The position numbers were made by a program, and so were the translations under genes. Below, piece by piece: positions 25,977 through 34,350 of a stretch of 42,226 nucleotides of DNA (the first letter of the stretch is position 1; the number at the start of each line of letters is the position of its first letter). A model generated the notes under the pieces. That model saw only the letters and a list, made by a program, of their open reading frames with translations. It had not been told where the DNA came from and did no database searches. Source of the DNA: Hymenobacter montanus. GTDB taxonomy: Bacteria > Bacteroidota > Bacteroidia > Cytophagales > Hymenobacteraceae. The DNA lies in NCBI RefSeq assembly GCF_014699115.1, contig NZ_JACXAD010000034.1:1-42226 (forward strand). Direction: 5' to 3'.

Positions 25977-26786
25977 ATGGGAAAAATTATCGCGGTAGCC
26001 AATCAAAAAGGCGGGGTGGGCAAAACCACTACCTCCATCAACCTCGCGGCTTCCCTGGCCGCCCTGGACTACCGGACCCTGCTCGTCGACGCCGACCCTC
26101 AGGCCAACGCTACTTCCGGCGTGGGCTACGACCCCAAGGACATCCAGAACAGCATTTACGAATGCATGGTGGACGGCATCAACCCGCACGACATCATCGT
26201 GCCCACCAACATTCTACCCCACCTCGACCTCATGCCCTCCCACATCGACCTGGTGGGCGCCGAAGTGGAGATGATCAACCTACCCAACCGCGAAGAAAAA
26301 ATGAAGGAGGCCCTGCGCCCCCTCGCCGAGCAGTACGACTTCATCATCATCGACTGCTCGCCCTCGCTGGGCCTCATCACGGTTAACGCCCTCACGGCCG
26401 CGCACTCAGTGATCATCCCCGTGCAGTGCGAATACTTCGCCCTCGAAGGTCTGGGCAAGCTGCTGAACACCATTAAGATCATTCAGAGCCGCCTGAATAT
26501 CGAGCTCGAAATCGAAGGTATTCTGCTGACGATGTACGACGTACGCCTGCGCCTGAGCAACCAAGTGGTGGAGGAAGTACGCATGCACTTCCAACAGCTG
26601 GCTTTCGATACCATTATTCCTCGTAACGTGAAGCTGAGCGAGTCGCCCAGCTTCGGCATTCCCGCCATTCTGCACGACGCCGAAAGCAAGGGCTCGATCA
26701 GCTACCTGAACCTGGCCCGCGAGATCGTGGAGAAAAACACCGTGGAAGCCCGGCCCGAGGAAACTGCGGAGGACGAGCGGATTTAA
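25977..26786 (+). CDS. parA: Chromosome partitioning ATPase ParA (Soj)
   Basis: This 269-residue ATPase acts with ParB bound at parS sites to segregate the chromosome origin. The deviant Walker A motif KGGVGKTTTS lies at residues 11-20. Walker A' VDADPQAN and Walker B FIIIDCSPSLG follow, and LLTMYDVRLRLSNQVVEEV is typical of the chromosomal type. The length is that of the chromosomal family without an extra N-terminal helix-turn-helix. An 11-base gap separates it from a DUF433 gene, so the small pair is probably co-transcribed with it, while parB follows 680 bases later with its own promoter. Confidence 0.96.
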   Translation: MGKIIAVANQKGGVGKTTTSINLAASLAALDYRTLLVDADPQANATSGVGYDPKDIQNSIYECMVDGINPHDIIVPTNILPHLDLMPSHIDLVGAEVEMINLPNREEKMKEALRPLAEQYDFIIIDCSPSLGLITVNALTAAHSVIIPVQCEYFALEGLGKLLNTIKIIQSRLNIELEIEGILLTMYDVRLRLSNQVVEEVRMHFQQLAFDTIIPRNVKLSESPSFGIPAILHDAESKGSISYLNLAREIVEKNTVEARPEETAEDERI

Positions 26787-26797
26787 GCGGGAGTTCG

Positions 26798-27031
26798 ATG
26801 TATACCTCTTCTGACCACCCTCTGATTGGCATTGACCCGGAAGTTCGGTTTGGGCGGGCGTGCCTTATCGGAACCCGCATCAGCGTAGACGATGTGTTGG
26901 GCTGGCTGGGTAATGGGATGAGCAATGCCGAGATAATTGAAGATTTTCCGGAGCTAGATGAAGGCTTAATTCGGGCCTGTCTGCGTTATGCGGCCGATCG
27001 GCAACGGCATACCCGCTTACTCGTTAAATGA
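26798..27031 (+). CDS. DUF433 protein, putative antitoxin
   Basis: This small protein of 77 residues has the DUF433 pattern HPLIGIDPEVRFGRACLIGTRISVDDVLGWLGNGMSNAEIIEDFPEL. It starts with short strands and then a helix-turn-helix-like part. DUF433 proteins are usually encoded directly before PIN-like DUF5615 proteins and are taken to be their antitoxins and repressors. Here the ATG of the next gene overlaps the TGA stop by four bases (ATGA at 27028-27031), a mark of translational coupling. It lies 11 bases behind parA. Confidence 0.88.
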   Translation: MYTSSDHPLIGIDPEVRFGRACLIGTRISVDDVLGWLGNGMSNAEIIEDFPELDEGLIRACLRYAADRQRHTRLLVK

Positions 27032-27363
27032 AGCTGCTAATTGATCAAAACTTGTCACATCGGTTAGTTAAGCCATTACAGGACCAGTTTCCGGGCACTG
27101 AACAGGTCCGACGACTGGGCCTTACCGACCGCCGCGATGCCACAATTTGGGATTACGCCCGGCGACATGATTTCGTCATTTTGACGCAGGACGAAGATTT
27201 TGCGGACCTCAGCTCCTTGCGAGGAGCTCCACCTAAGGTCATTCTGCTACGCACCGGCAACCTGCCTACTGCTCAGGTAATCGCGCTGTTGCGAAATCAT
27301 CGGCGGCTGATCTATACCCTATTGGATTCGGACGGGGAAGTAAATTGCCTGGAACTGGCATAA
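27028..27363 (+). CDS. DUF5615 PIN-like protein, putative toxin
   Basis: This 111-residue protein has the PIN-like DUF5615 pattern: LLIDQNLSHRLVKPL with D6, then ATIWDYARRHDFVILTQDEDF with D42, D55 and D57, and VILLRTGN. The acidic residues form the metal-binding site expected for an RNase-type nuclease. It is coupled to the DUF433 gene by a four-base overlap. The two would form a type II toxin-antitoxin-like module, placed between parA and parB. Toxicity and RNA cleavage are inferred from the family. Confidence 0.87.
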   Translation: MKLLIDQNLSHRLVKPLQDQFPGTEQVRRLGLTDRRDATIWDYARRHDFVILTQDEDFADLSSLRGAPPKVILLRTGNLPTAQVIALLRNHRRLIYTLLDSDGEVNCLELA

Positions 27364-27391
27364 GTGGTCAGCCCGCCCCGAACTTCCCGGC

Positions 27392-27421
27392 TTGTCCTTC
27401 GCCTAACAATCCGTAATTTTG
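27392..27421 (+). promoter_or_regulatory. Full Bacteroidota promoter of parB
   Basis: TTG at 27392-27394 and TAATTTTG at 27414-27421 are separated by exactly 19 bases, matching the TTG-N19-TAnnTTTG form of the phylum's main sigma factor. It gives parB an independent promoter and favours the ATG at 27467 as the parB start, since the earlier candidates would fall at or before the transcription start. Confidence 0.7.
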
Positions 27422-27466
27422 AAGTTCCGTATGCGCCGACCTTTCGGCCAACAGGACCTTGCCGAG

Positions 27467-28447
27467 ATGACTCCAGAGAAGAACGACGAGAAAACCAATC
27501 CGGCTACGGCCGCAGCCTCCGTACCCAAGCGTAAGATTGGCGGCCTGGGCCGGGGCCTCAACGCCCTGATTGAGGGCAGCTATGAGAAAAAAGGCGACCG
27601 CCCCAACGACCGGCTGGTGTCGCACCCGGTCAACTCGGTGGGTTTTATCTCGGTGGAACACATTGAGGCCAACCCCTACCAGCCCCGCACCCACTTCGAC
27701 CAGCAAGCCCTCCAGGAACTGGCCGACAGCATTAAAATCCAAGGCATCATTCAGCCCGTCACCCTGCGGCAGCTGGGCACCAACTCCTACCAGCTCATCA
27801 GTGGCGAGCGCCGGCTGCAAGCTTCCAAGCTGGCCGGCCTGGAAACGATTCCCGCCTACATCCGCAAGGCCGACGACCAGCAGATGCTGGAGATGGCCCT
27901 GATTGAGAACATTCAGCGCGAAAACCTGAATGCCATCGAAATTGCCCTTAGCTACCAGCGCCTGCTGAGTGAGTGTAACCTGCGCCAGGAAGAGCTCGGC
28001 GACCGGGTGGGCAAGAACCGCTCGACCGTTACCAACTACCTGCGCCTGCTGAAGCTGCCGCCCGACGTGCAAATCGGCCTGCGCGATGCCGAAATCAGCA
28101 TGGGCCACGCCCGCGCCCTCATCAGCATTGAGGACCCCAAGACCCAGGTCGAGCTGTTCCGCAAGATTGTGGCCGAGGAGCTGTCCGTGCGCCGCGTCGA
28201 GGAGCTGGTGCGCGCCGGTTTCGGCCGGCCCACGGCCCCGGCCAGCAACGGCAGCTCGGCCAGCGCTGCCCCGGCCCAACCCGTGGTGCCGTTGGCCGAG
28301 CTGCGGCGCACCGAGCGCCACCTCACCGACCGTTTTGGTTCGCGCGTGCAGGTGCGGCCCGGCCCCAAGGGCAGCGGCGAAATCAAAATCGCTTTCGATT
28401 CGGTCGAAGACATGCAGCGCATTCTGCACATTCTGCATCCATCCTAA
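27467..28447 (+). CDS. parB: Chromosome partitioning protein ParB (Spo0J)
   Basis: ParB binds parS sites, clamps and spreads on DNA using CTP, and stimulates ParA. The protein has 326 residues. The start at 27467 (MTPEKNDEK) is preferred to the ATG at 27431 because of the promoter position. The short basic ParA-interacting region KRKIGGLGRGLNALI lies near residue 21. The ParB/Srx CTP-binding domain contains GERRLQAS (113-120) and IENIQREN. The helix-turn-helix part is ELGDRVGKNRSTVTNYLRLL. A C-terminal dimerisation part (LRRTERHLTDRFGSRVQV) ends the protein, after a short Ala/Pro/Ser linker. No parS site of the TGTTNCACGTGAAACA form was found in the window. Confidence 0.95.
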   Translation: MTPEKNDEKTNPATAAASVPKRKIGGLGRGLNALIEGSYEKKGDRPNDRLVSHPVNSVGFISVEHIEANPYQPRTHFDQQALQELADSIKIQGIIQPVTLRQLGTNSYQLISGERRLQASKLAGLETIPAYIRKADDQQMLEMALIENIQRENLNAIEIALSYQRLLSECNLRQEELGDRVGKNRSTVTNYLRLLKLPPDVQIGLRDAEISMGHARALISIEDPKTQVELFRKIVAEELSVRRVEELVRAGFGRPTAPASNGSSASAAPAQPVVPLAELRRTERHLTDRFGSRVQVRPGPKGSGEIKIAFDSVEDMQRILHILHPS

Positions 28448-28619
28448 GCTCCCCCTGCATAAAGCTTTCGGGCAGAGCGCTGCTTCTTTAGGCGAGTGCA
28501 GCAGGGCACGCGAGCGGCGTTCGGCCCGGCAGCCTTTTCCCACCGCTATTTCGTAAGGCGCTACTCGCCGCCCGGCTACTTAGGCTAAACCCGAGGCGTT
28601 TTCCGTTAGCAGGTTCGCT

Positions 28620-29354
28620 ATGAAAAAATTGCATCATCTTATTGCTACGCTGGTCGTTGTTCTGGGGCTGCTGGCGGGCTACGACAGCTGGGCGCAGGTA
28701 TTCGACCCCGCCGCGCCGACTCCGAACGTCGTTCGGCCCGACACTACCGAGCGCCGCGAAGTAGTGGTAAGCCCCGAAGCTAAGCGCAGCAAGGCCGCCG
28801 CCGACTCGGCTAAGCGCACCGAGCGCATGTTTCGGGCTTTTGGGTTTCAGGGAATTCGCCTCACCCGCCCCGGTAAAGCAGCCTTGCTGGCCGTGGTTCT
28901 GCCCGGCGCGGGCCAGATTTATAACCGGCGCTGGTGGAAGCTGCCCCTCGTGTACGGGGCGCTCGGCGGCGTAGTGTATGGCGAAATCTTCTTCCAAGGC
29001 CGCTACCGGATGTATGCCGATGCCAGCAACCTCCTGAAAGCCGAAGCCGCCCTACCCAGTGGTATGCGGCCCCAAAGCGATAAGCTTCCTCAGCCCGTCC
29101 GCCAGGAGCGCAGCATTGAGGCCATTGATAACGGCGTGATTTTCTATCGGGGCTACCGCGACATTTTCTATCTCTACATTGCCCTCGCATACAGCCTGCA
29201 AATCGTGGACGCCTTAGTTGATGCCCACCTCAAAAACTTCGACGTGAGCGAGGACCTGAGCTTGCACTGGGAGCCCACGCTGCTGGCCGTACCCGGGCGG
29301 GCCCTGGCCCTGCCCACCGCCCCCGGCGTTCAGTTTGCCCTGCGAGTGAAATAA
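28620..29354 (+). CDS. DUF5683 membrane-associated protein
   Basis: This 244-residue protein is typical of Bacteroidota, where it sits between parB and dapB. A signal peptide or anchor (residues 1-26, ending SWAQ) opens it. The DUF5683 core begins with RPGKAALLAVVLPGAGQIYNRRWWKLPLVYGALGG, a hairpin of hydrophobic segments with the GAGQIYN motif. It continues to YRDIFYLYIALAYSLQIVDALVDAHLKNFD. The function is unknown. Conservation with chromosome-segregation and cell-wall genes suggests a cell-envelope role (inference). Confidence 0.9.
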   Translation: MKKLHHLIATLVVVLGLLAGYDSWAQVFDPAAPTPNVVRPDTTERREVVVSPEAKRSKAAADSAKRTERMFRAFGFQGIRLTRPGKAALLAVVLPGAGQIYNRRWWKLPLVYGALGGVVYGEIFFQGRYRMYADASNLLKAEAALPSGMRPQSDKLPQPVRQERSIEAIDNGVIFYRGYRDIFYLYIALAYSLQIVDALVDAHLKNFDVSEDLSLHWEPTLLAVPGRALALPTAPGVQFALRVK

Positions 29355-29437
29355 TAGCTGACTGCCGGCAAGCCCCCTTACCTTCCTGCGACGATTCAAA
29401 AAGCTCCCTTCGATAATCAAAAGCTGACCACTGCTTC

Positions 29438-30166
29438 ATGAAAATTCTACTCATCGGCTACGGGAAAATGGGGCAAGCCATTGCCGCCTTAGCGGCCGAG
29501 CGCGGCCACGAGATTGCCGGCATCGTAGACCGCAGCGCCAGCCAGCTTGCCCCGGCAGACATCACGGACTTCACGCCCGCCACGGCCGATGTAGCCATTG
29601 AATTCACCCACCCCGATTCGGCCTTTGCCAACGTGACCGCCTGCCTGCGTCAGGGGCTGCCGGTGGTCTGCGGCTCCACGGGCTGGCTCCATCATTTCGA
29701 GGAAGCCCAGACCTTAACCCAGGAGCTGCAAGGCAGCCTGTTTTACGCCTCGAATTACAGTGTGGGAGTGAATCTGTTCTTCCATTTCAACGAATACCTG
29801 GCCGCCAAAATGCACCTGTTTGGCGGCTACGACGTGGCCGTGCGGGAGATTCACCACACCCAAAAAATCGACCAGCCCAGCGGCACCGCCCTCACCACTG
29901 CCGAAGGCATCATGCGCCACTTTCCCACCAAAACCCGCTGGCGCAACGGCCCCGCCGAAACGGCAGCCGAGCTGGCCATCTTCAGCGAGCGGACCGGCGA
30001 CATGGTGGGTACTCACGTGGTTACCTACTCGTCGGCCGTCGACACCCTGGAGCTCAAACACGAGGCTCACAGCCGCGAAGGCTTTGCCCTGGGGGCCCTG
30101 CTGGCGGCCGAATGGCTGCCGGGCCGCGTAGGAGTATTTGGAATGAAAGAGCTGCTGGATTTGTAA
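29438..30166 (+). CDS. dapB: 4-hydroxy-tetrahydrodipicolinate reductase
   Basis: This enzyme reduces 4-hydroxy-tetrahydrodipicolinate with NAD(P)H in the diaminopimelate/lysine pathway, which also feeds peptidoglycan. The protein has 242 residues. The N-terminal nucleotide-binding loop is GYGKMGQAI (7-15). The catalytic motif EIHHTQKIDQPSGTAL contains the His-His, Lys and SGT residues of the family. DFTPATADVAIEFTHPDS and CGSTGW are further landmarks. The gene is 83 bases behind the DUF5683 gene and 92 bases ahead of lepB, on the same strand. Confidence 0.96.
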   Translation: MKILLIGYGKMGQAIAALAAERGHEIAGIVDRSASQLAPADITDFTPATADVAIEFTHPDSAFANVTACLRQGLPVVCGSTGWLHHFEEAQTLTQELQGSLFYASNYSVGVNLFFHFNEYLAAKMHLFGGYDVAVREIHHTQKIDQPSGTALTTAEGIMRHFPTKTRWRNGPAETAAELAIFSERTGDMVGTHVVTYSSAVDTLELKHEAHSREGFALGALLAAEWLPGRVGVFGMKELLDL

Positions 30167-30258
30167 CCTCATCACCCATTGTCGGCGGCGGCAGTGCCCC
30201 GCAGCATTATACTGCGTTTCTTTGCCTGATTTTCACTGCCAAGCCCAAGCTTGCTCCC

Positions 30259-31407
30259 ATGTCATTGCTCCAAACTACTCCCACCACCGCTCCCAAGCAG
30301 CCCAAGACCAAAACCCGCGAGTGGGCCGACTCCCTGATCTTTGCCGTTGTGGCGGCCACCCTCATCCGCTGGGCCACGTTTGAGGCGTATACCATTCCTT
30401 CGCCCAGCATGGAAAACTCGCTGCTGGTGGGCGATTACCTGTTTGTGAGCAAGCTGCACTATGGCCCCATTACGCCCCAAACCCCGCTGCAGGTACCCCT
30501 CACCCACCAAACCATCTGGGGCACGAGCCTCAAAAGCTACTCGGAGCTGATTCAGCTGCCGACCTACCGGCTGCCGGGCTTTAGCAGCATCCAGCGCAAC
30601 GACGTGGTGGTATTTCACGTGCCCCACGAGTCGCAGTACCCGGCCGATTTGCGCACCAACTACATCAAGCGCTGCGTGGCCGTGGCCGGCGACACCCTCG
30701 AAATCAGGAACGGGCAGGTCTACCTCAACGGCAAACCCGGCGTAACACCCCCCGGCCTGCAAACCACTTACTTCATGCAGGTCGACAACCCCAACGACGA
30801 GGTGCTGGCCGCTCTGCGCGCCCACGGCGTGGTGGAATATGACCAGCCCGGCGGAGTACCCCAGGCCGTAGCCGCGGCCGATGGCAAGTTCGGCTATACC
30901 ATCAGCTGCACGGCGGCTACGGCCGACTATTTCCGTAAGCAGCCGTACGTTAAAAAAATGACCGTGCTAGAACCCCAGGCGCAATTGTTTCCGGACGTCG
31001 CCGATTTTCGCAACAGCGAAGCCATGAGCGCCACTCCCCGGAACTGGTCCTTGGATAATTACGGTCCGCTGCCCATTCCCAAGAAAGGCCAGACCATCGC
31101 GCTCTCCCCCGCCAACGCCGCCATCTACTATAAAATCGTGGCCCGCTACGAGCACAACGCCGGCATCACCTGGCAAAACGGGATGATTTATCAGGACGGC
31201 AAAATGCTGACCAGCTACACCGTCAAGCAGAATTATTACATGATGATGGGCGACAACCGCCACAATTCCGAAGACTCCCGCTTTTGGGGCTTCGTACCCG
31301 AAGACCACGTCGTGGGCAAGGCCGTCCTCATTTGGTTATCGCTCGACCCCAACGCCGACTTCTGGCACAAAATCCGGTGGAGCCGGCTGTTCAACATCAT
31401 TCACTAA
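30259..31407 (+). CDS. lepB: Signal peptidase I
   Basis: LepB cleaves signal peptides of exported proteins at the outer face of the inner membrane. The protein has 382 residues, the long Bacteroidota form. The ATG at 30259 (MSLLQTTPTT) is used because upstream sequence in the longer frame overlaps dapB and has no family features. The membrane anchor is near residues 24-42. The catalytic serine S50 is in PSPSMENSLLVGDYLFVSK, and the catalytic lysine K137 in NYIKRCVAVAGD. The conserved MMGDNRHNSEDSRFWG lies near the C-terminus. The large insertion between K137 and that motif is normal in this phylum. A terminator follows. Confidence 0.96.
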   Translation: MSLLQTTPTTAPKQPKTKTREWADSLIFAVVAATLIRWATFEAYTIPSPSMENSLLVGDYLFVSKLHYGPITPQTPLQVPLTHQTIWGTSLKSYSELIQLPTYRLPGFSSIQRNDVVVFHVPHESQYPADLRTNYIKRCVAVAGDTLEIRNGQVYLNGKPGVTPPGLQTTYFMQVDNPNDEVLAALRAHGVVEYDQPGGVPQAVAAADGKFGYTISCTAATADYFRKQPYVKKMTVLEPQAQLFPDVADFRNSEAMSATPRNWSLDNYGPLPIPKKGQTIALSPANAAIYYKIVARYEHNAGITWQNGMIYQDGKMLTSYTVKQNYYMMMGDNRHNSEDSRFWGFVPEDHVVGKAVLIWLSLDPNADFWHKIRWSRLFNIIH

Positions 31408-31485
31408 TCGCAGCACAGGGTAAGAGAGCCGGCGGCCTCGCGGCGCGAAACAATCCTTGCTCTCTGAATATCAACAGCTTACGCG

Positions 31486-31518
31486 AAAAGCCCCGACTTT
31501 ACAACGAGTCGGGCTTTT
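31486..31518 (+). terminator. Terminator after lepB
   Basis: AAAAGCCCCGACT (31486-31498) pairs with AGTCGGGCTTTT (31507-31518) around an 8-base loop, with one bulge. The A-rich and T-rich flanks make it usable from both strands, ending lepB and possibly the minus-strand ung transcript. Confidence 0.75.
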
Positions 31519-31619
31519 CATGTATTAGAGAGTTGCAATAGGTACAAGCCTACTCTGATTTGGAAAGCTTCGGGCCGCTCGCGATGACAGAGAGGTTCGC
31601 GCACAGAGACGATCGTGGG

Positions 31620-32282
31620 CTACCACTCTATGGGCGTCAGCCCCTTGCTCTGCAGCCAGGCGTTGGCCTTACTGAACGGCTTACTGCCAAAAAAACCTTT
31701 ATCGGCCGCAAAGGGCGAAGGGTGCACCGACTTTAAAATCAAGTGCTTCCGCTCGTCGATCAGCTCGGATTTTTTGCCGGCGTAAGCGCCCCACAGAATG
31801 AAGACCACGTGCTCTTTTCCTTCCGATACTTTCCGGATGACGGCATCGGTGAATTCTTCCCAGCCTTTTTTCTGGTGGGAAGCCGGCTCGCTGGCGCGTA
31901 CGGTCAGGGTCGCATTCAGCAGCAGCACGCCTTGCTGAGCCCAGCGGTCGAGGTTGCCGTTCGTTGCGGGCGGCGTACCGGGAATATCGGTTTGCAGCTC
32001 CTTGAAGATGTTCTGCAGCGAGGGCGGGACGCGCTGGCCCTCCTGCACCGAAAACGACAGTCCGTGCGCCTGATTGCGCCCGTGGTAGGGATCCTGACCC
32101 AGAATCACGACCTTTACTTTATCAAACGGGGTGGCCTCGAAGGCGTGAAAAATCTGCGGCCCGGCCGGGTAAACGGTGGCCGTAGCATATTCGCCTTTGA
32201 CAAAGGCAATTAGTCGTTGAAAATACGGCTTTTCAAACTCGTCGGCCACCACGGGCTGCCAGCTTTCGGCGATCTTTACCAT
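31620..32282 (-). CDS. ung: Uracil-DNA glycosylase (family 1)
   Basis: This 220-residue enzyme removes uracil from DNA as the first step of base-excision repair. The catalytic motif GQDPYHG (D64), the uracil-recognition part GLSFSV and the C-terminal HPSPFAADKGFFG (H187), which carries the catalytic His and the intercalation loop, are all intact. The length matches the family. It is divergent from apaG, with 115 bases between them. Confidence 0.97.
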   Translation of the reverse strand: MVKIAESWQPVVADEFEKPYFQRLIAFVKGEYATATVYPAGPQIFHAFEATPFDKVKVVILGQDPYHGRNQAHGLSFSVQEGQRVPPSLQNIFKELQTDIPGTPPATNGNLDRWAQQGVLLLNATLTVRASEPASHQKKGWEEFTDAVIRKVSEGKEHVVFILWGAYAGKKSELIDERKHLILKSVHPSPFAADKGFFGSKPFSKANAWLQSKGLTPIEW

Positions 32283-32397
32283 TGAGATTTTTAAGAAAAT
32301 AAACGGGGTTTTGCGGCGTTTTCTCAGGACTTTTGCGTAAAACCAATTCTGACGGGCCGCTGTTATGCCCGCAGCTACACTTTAGCTACGCTATACT

Positions 32398-32784
32398 ATG
32401 CCCACCACCACTACGCAAGGGGTCACCGTTTCGGTTACGACCAACTACTTGCCCGACTATTCGAGCCCTGGCCAGGAACATTTTGTGTTTGCTTACAAAA
32501 TAGAGATTCGCAATAATAGTGAATTCACGGTAAAGTTACTACGTCGCCATTGGCACATTCACGACGCCAACGGCGTCGTGCGCGAAGTCGAAGGCGAAGG
32601 CGTAGTGGGCCGGCAACCGGTGTTGGAGCCCGGCGAGTCGCACCAGTACGTCAGCGGCTGCAACCTGAAGTCGGGCGTGGGCAAGATGTGCGGTGCCTAC
32701 CTAATGGAGCGCCTCGCCAACGGACAGCGCTTTTCGGTGGAAATCCCCGAGTTTACCCTGGTGGTACCTTATCGCCTGAACTAG
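32398..32784 (+). CDS. apaG: ApaG family protein
   Basis: This 128-residue protein is a single fibronectin-III-like ApaG domain: EHFVFAYKIEIRNNSEFTVKLLRRHWHI ... GVVGRQPVLEPGESHQYVSGCNL ... GAYLMER ... FSVEIPEFTLVVPYRLN. It is soluble and cytoplasmic. In enterobacteria apaG is linked to cobalt/magnesium resistance, but its biochemical role is not settled. Confidence 0.95.
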   Translation: MPTTTTQGVTVSVTTNYLPDYSSPGQEHFVFAYKIEIRNNSEFTVKLLRRHWHIHDANGVVREVEGEGVVGRQPVLEPGESHQYVSGCNLKSGVGKMCGAYLMERLANGQRFSVEIPEFTLVVPYRLN

Positions 32785-32927
32785 CACCGCCTTCCCGCCC
32801 GGGTTCCTTCTCCCCTCTCCTCTCCCTTCTGCAAAAAGGGCCTGCCCTGGTCGATACACGCCCACCGCGGGCACATGAGGTATCCGCCGGTACGCCGCGT
32901 ACCCAAACTATTAAACCGCGCTGGGTT

Positions 32928-32957
32928 GTCAGTTGCTCATTGTCCGTTGTTAGTTTG
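32928..32957. repeat. Simple-word repeat (GTTGTCAGTTGCTCATTGTCCGTTG type)
   Basis: A short run of GTTG/TCAG/TCATTG words lies just ahead of the methyltransferase start. It resembles the simple repeat in the parA leader (about 25855-25974) in word use, though not in exact sequence. Confidence 0.5.
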
Positions 32958-32965
32958 TGTTCGGG

Positions 32966-33790
32966 ATGTCGTTTTCGCCAGTGCCGGACGCCGGACAGCT
33001 AACGCTTATTTTGTTTCAACTTCTCGCTTACCTCCGCTTTTGGCTGCGCTCGGGCAATGCCCACGGGCTTCATTCACCTTTTGTGTTCGGCCTGTACACC
33101 TCGGCGGTTCGACACACGGGTACTTTTAGCGCTTACGCCCTCATCGAGGCCCGGCGGCGGCAGTTGCTGGCTAGCCCAGCCTGCATCAGCGTCACCGATT
33201 TAGGGGCGGGCTCTCGTACTAGTGCGGGCCCGCAGCGGCGCGTAGCCGACATTGCCCGCACGGCCGCCAAACCTCCGCACCTTGCGCAACTACTGTTTCG
33301 GCTGGTTAACTACCTGCGGCCGCAAACTATTCTTGAGCTGGGCACTTCGTTGGGGCTCACCACGGCCTACCTGGCCGCGGCCGATTCCCGCCACCAGGTC
33401 ATCACCTTCGAGGGCTGCCCCAACGTGGCCGCAGTCGCCCGCGAAACGTTCGCCACTCTAGGTCTGAGCAATATCAGCCTGGTTGAGGGCAACCTCGACC
33501 ATACCCTGGCTCCTACCCTTGTCGGCTTAAACGCGCCCGTAGACTTTGTTTTCTTCGACGGCAACCACCGCTACGAGCCAACCCTGCGCTACTTTGACCT
33601 GTGCCGGGCCCACCGCACCGATCAGTCGGTTTTTGTTTTCGACGACATTCACTGGTCGGCCGAAATGGAGCGGGCCTGGGAGGCCATCAAAGCTCACCCG
33701 GAGGTTACCCTAACGGTGGACTTGTTTTACATCGGGCTGGTTTTCTTCCGAAAGAATCAGCCCAAGCAGCACTTCTGGCTGCGGACCTGA
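32966..33790 (+). CDS. Class I SAM-dependent methyltransferase
   Basis: This 274-residue protein has an O-methyltransferase-type Rossmann fold. The ATG at 32966 is preferred to the GTG at 32957. A helix-rich N-terminal part with LRSGNAHGLHSPFVFGLY precedes the SAM-binding motif ILELGTSLGLTTAYLA. The motifs ITFEG, DFVFFDGNHRYEPTLRYFD and VFVFDDIHWSAEME follow the caffeoyl-CoA O-methyltransferase pattern. The substrate is unknown. It stands alone between apaG and a convergent gene. Confidence 0.87.
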   Translation: MSFSPVPDAGQLTLILFQLLAYLRFWLRSGNAHGLHSPFVFGLYTSAVRHTGTFSAYALIEARRRQLLASPACISVTDLGAGSRTSAGPQRRVADIARTAAKPPHLAQLLFRLVNYLRPQTILELGTSLGLTTAYLAAADSRHQVITFEGCPNVAAVARETFATLGLSNISLVEGNLDHTLAPTLVGLNAPVDFVFFDGNHRYEPTLRYFDLCRAHRTDQSVFVFDDIHWSAEMERAWEAIKAHPEVTLTVDLFYIGLVFFRKNQPKQHFWLRT

Positions 33791-33808
33791 ATACGGCGCC
33801 GCTTTACT

Positions 33809-34321
33809 TTATAGATTAGCAATTGCATGCTTGACCAGTCTTTCCCGCTCCGACGGCTCAGCGCTTCGCATGGCCAGGATAAGCTCAGCAAAGCGTATTC
33901 CATCGACGTCGACATTAGCTAGCGGAATATTCAGTTCCTGAAAGCCAAGCATTTGGTTTAATTTCACCAGACCTTGCCTGAACTTACCCTTCGTACGGGA
34001 GGGCTCAAACGCCTCGTCCACCACCAAACAGATAGCTTGCTGCCGGTATATTGTAGCGAGGTAACTATCCCGAATAATCTCCCAGTTAATGAATTCCGGA
34101 TGCGTGGCGCGGCTGAATACGCCGACTTCGTTCACGATTATCTGCGGACGGCGGTCGAGCAGCCGGAGAATACTTACTGGAAAGCCCAGCCCGAAAAGCG
34201 CAATCAAGACCCCGGACACCCAGTGCGGGATCAAAGAGCAGCCTAACCCGACAAGGGCCGCGCACATCAGCATCAATCGCAGTGCTTTCCCACGCGAGTT
34301 GTACAGTCGAAACTCGGTCAT
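33809..34321 (-). CDS. STM3941-like small membrane protein
   Basis: This 170-residue protein opens with EFRLYNSRGKALRLMLM and two close membrane segments (LMLMCAALVGLGCSL; GVLIALFGLGFPVSIL). A PH-like soluble part follows (PQIIVNEVGVFSRATHPEFINWEIIRDSYLATIY). The arrangement matches the STM3941 family, whose function is unknown. It is the last of three minus-strand genes here (TPMT-like, kdsA, this one), 29 bases behind kdsA, and may be co-transcribed with it. Confidence 0.75.
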   Translation of the reverse strand: MTEFRLYNSRGKALRLMLMCAALVGLGCSLIPHWVSGVLIALFGLGFPVSILRLLDRRPQIIVNEVGVFSRATHPEFINWEIIRDSYLATIYRQQAICLVVDEAFEPSRTKGKFRQGLVKLNQMLGFQELNIPLANVDVDGIRFAELILAMRSAEPSERERLVKHAIANL

Positions 34322-34350
34322 GCTGGGTTCAAGCCTTCTTCAGGCGAGGC

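Noticed and set aside
30606..30622. TTTCACGTG as half of a parS site
   Set aside because: Only one half matches and it is inside the lepB coding sequence.
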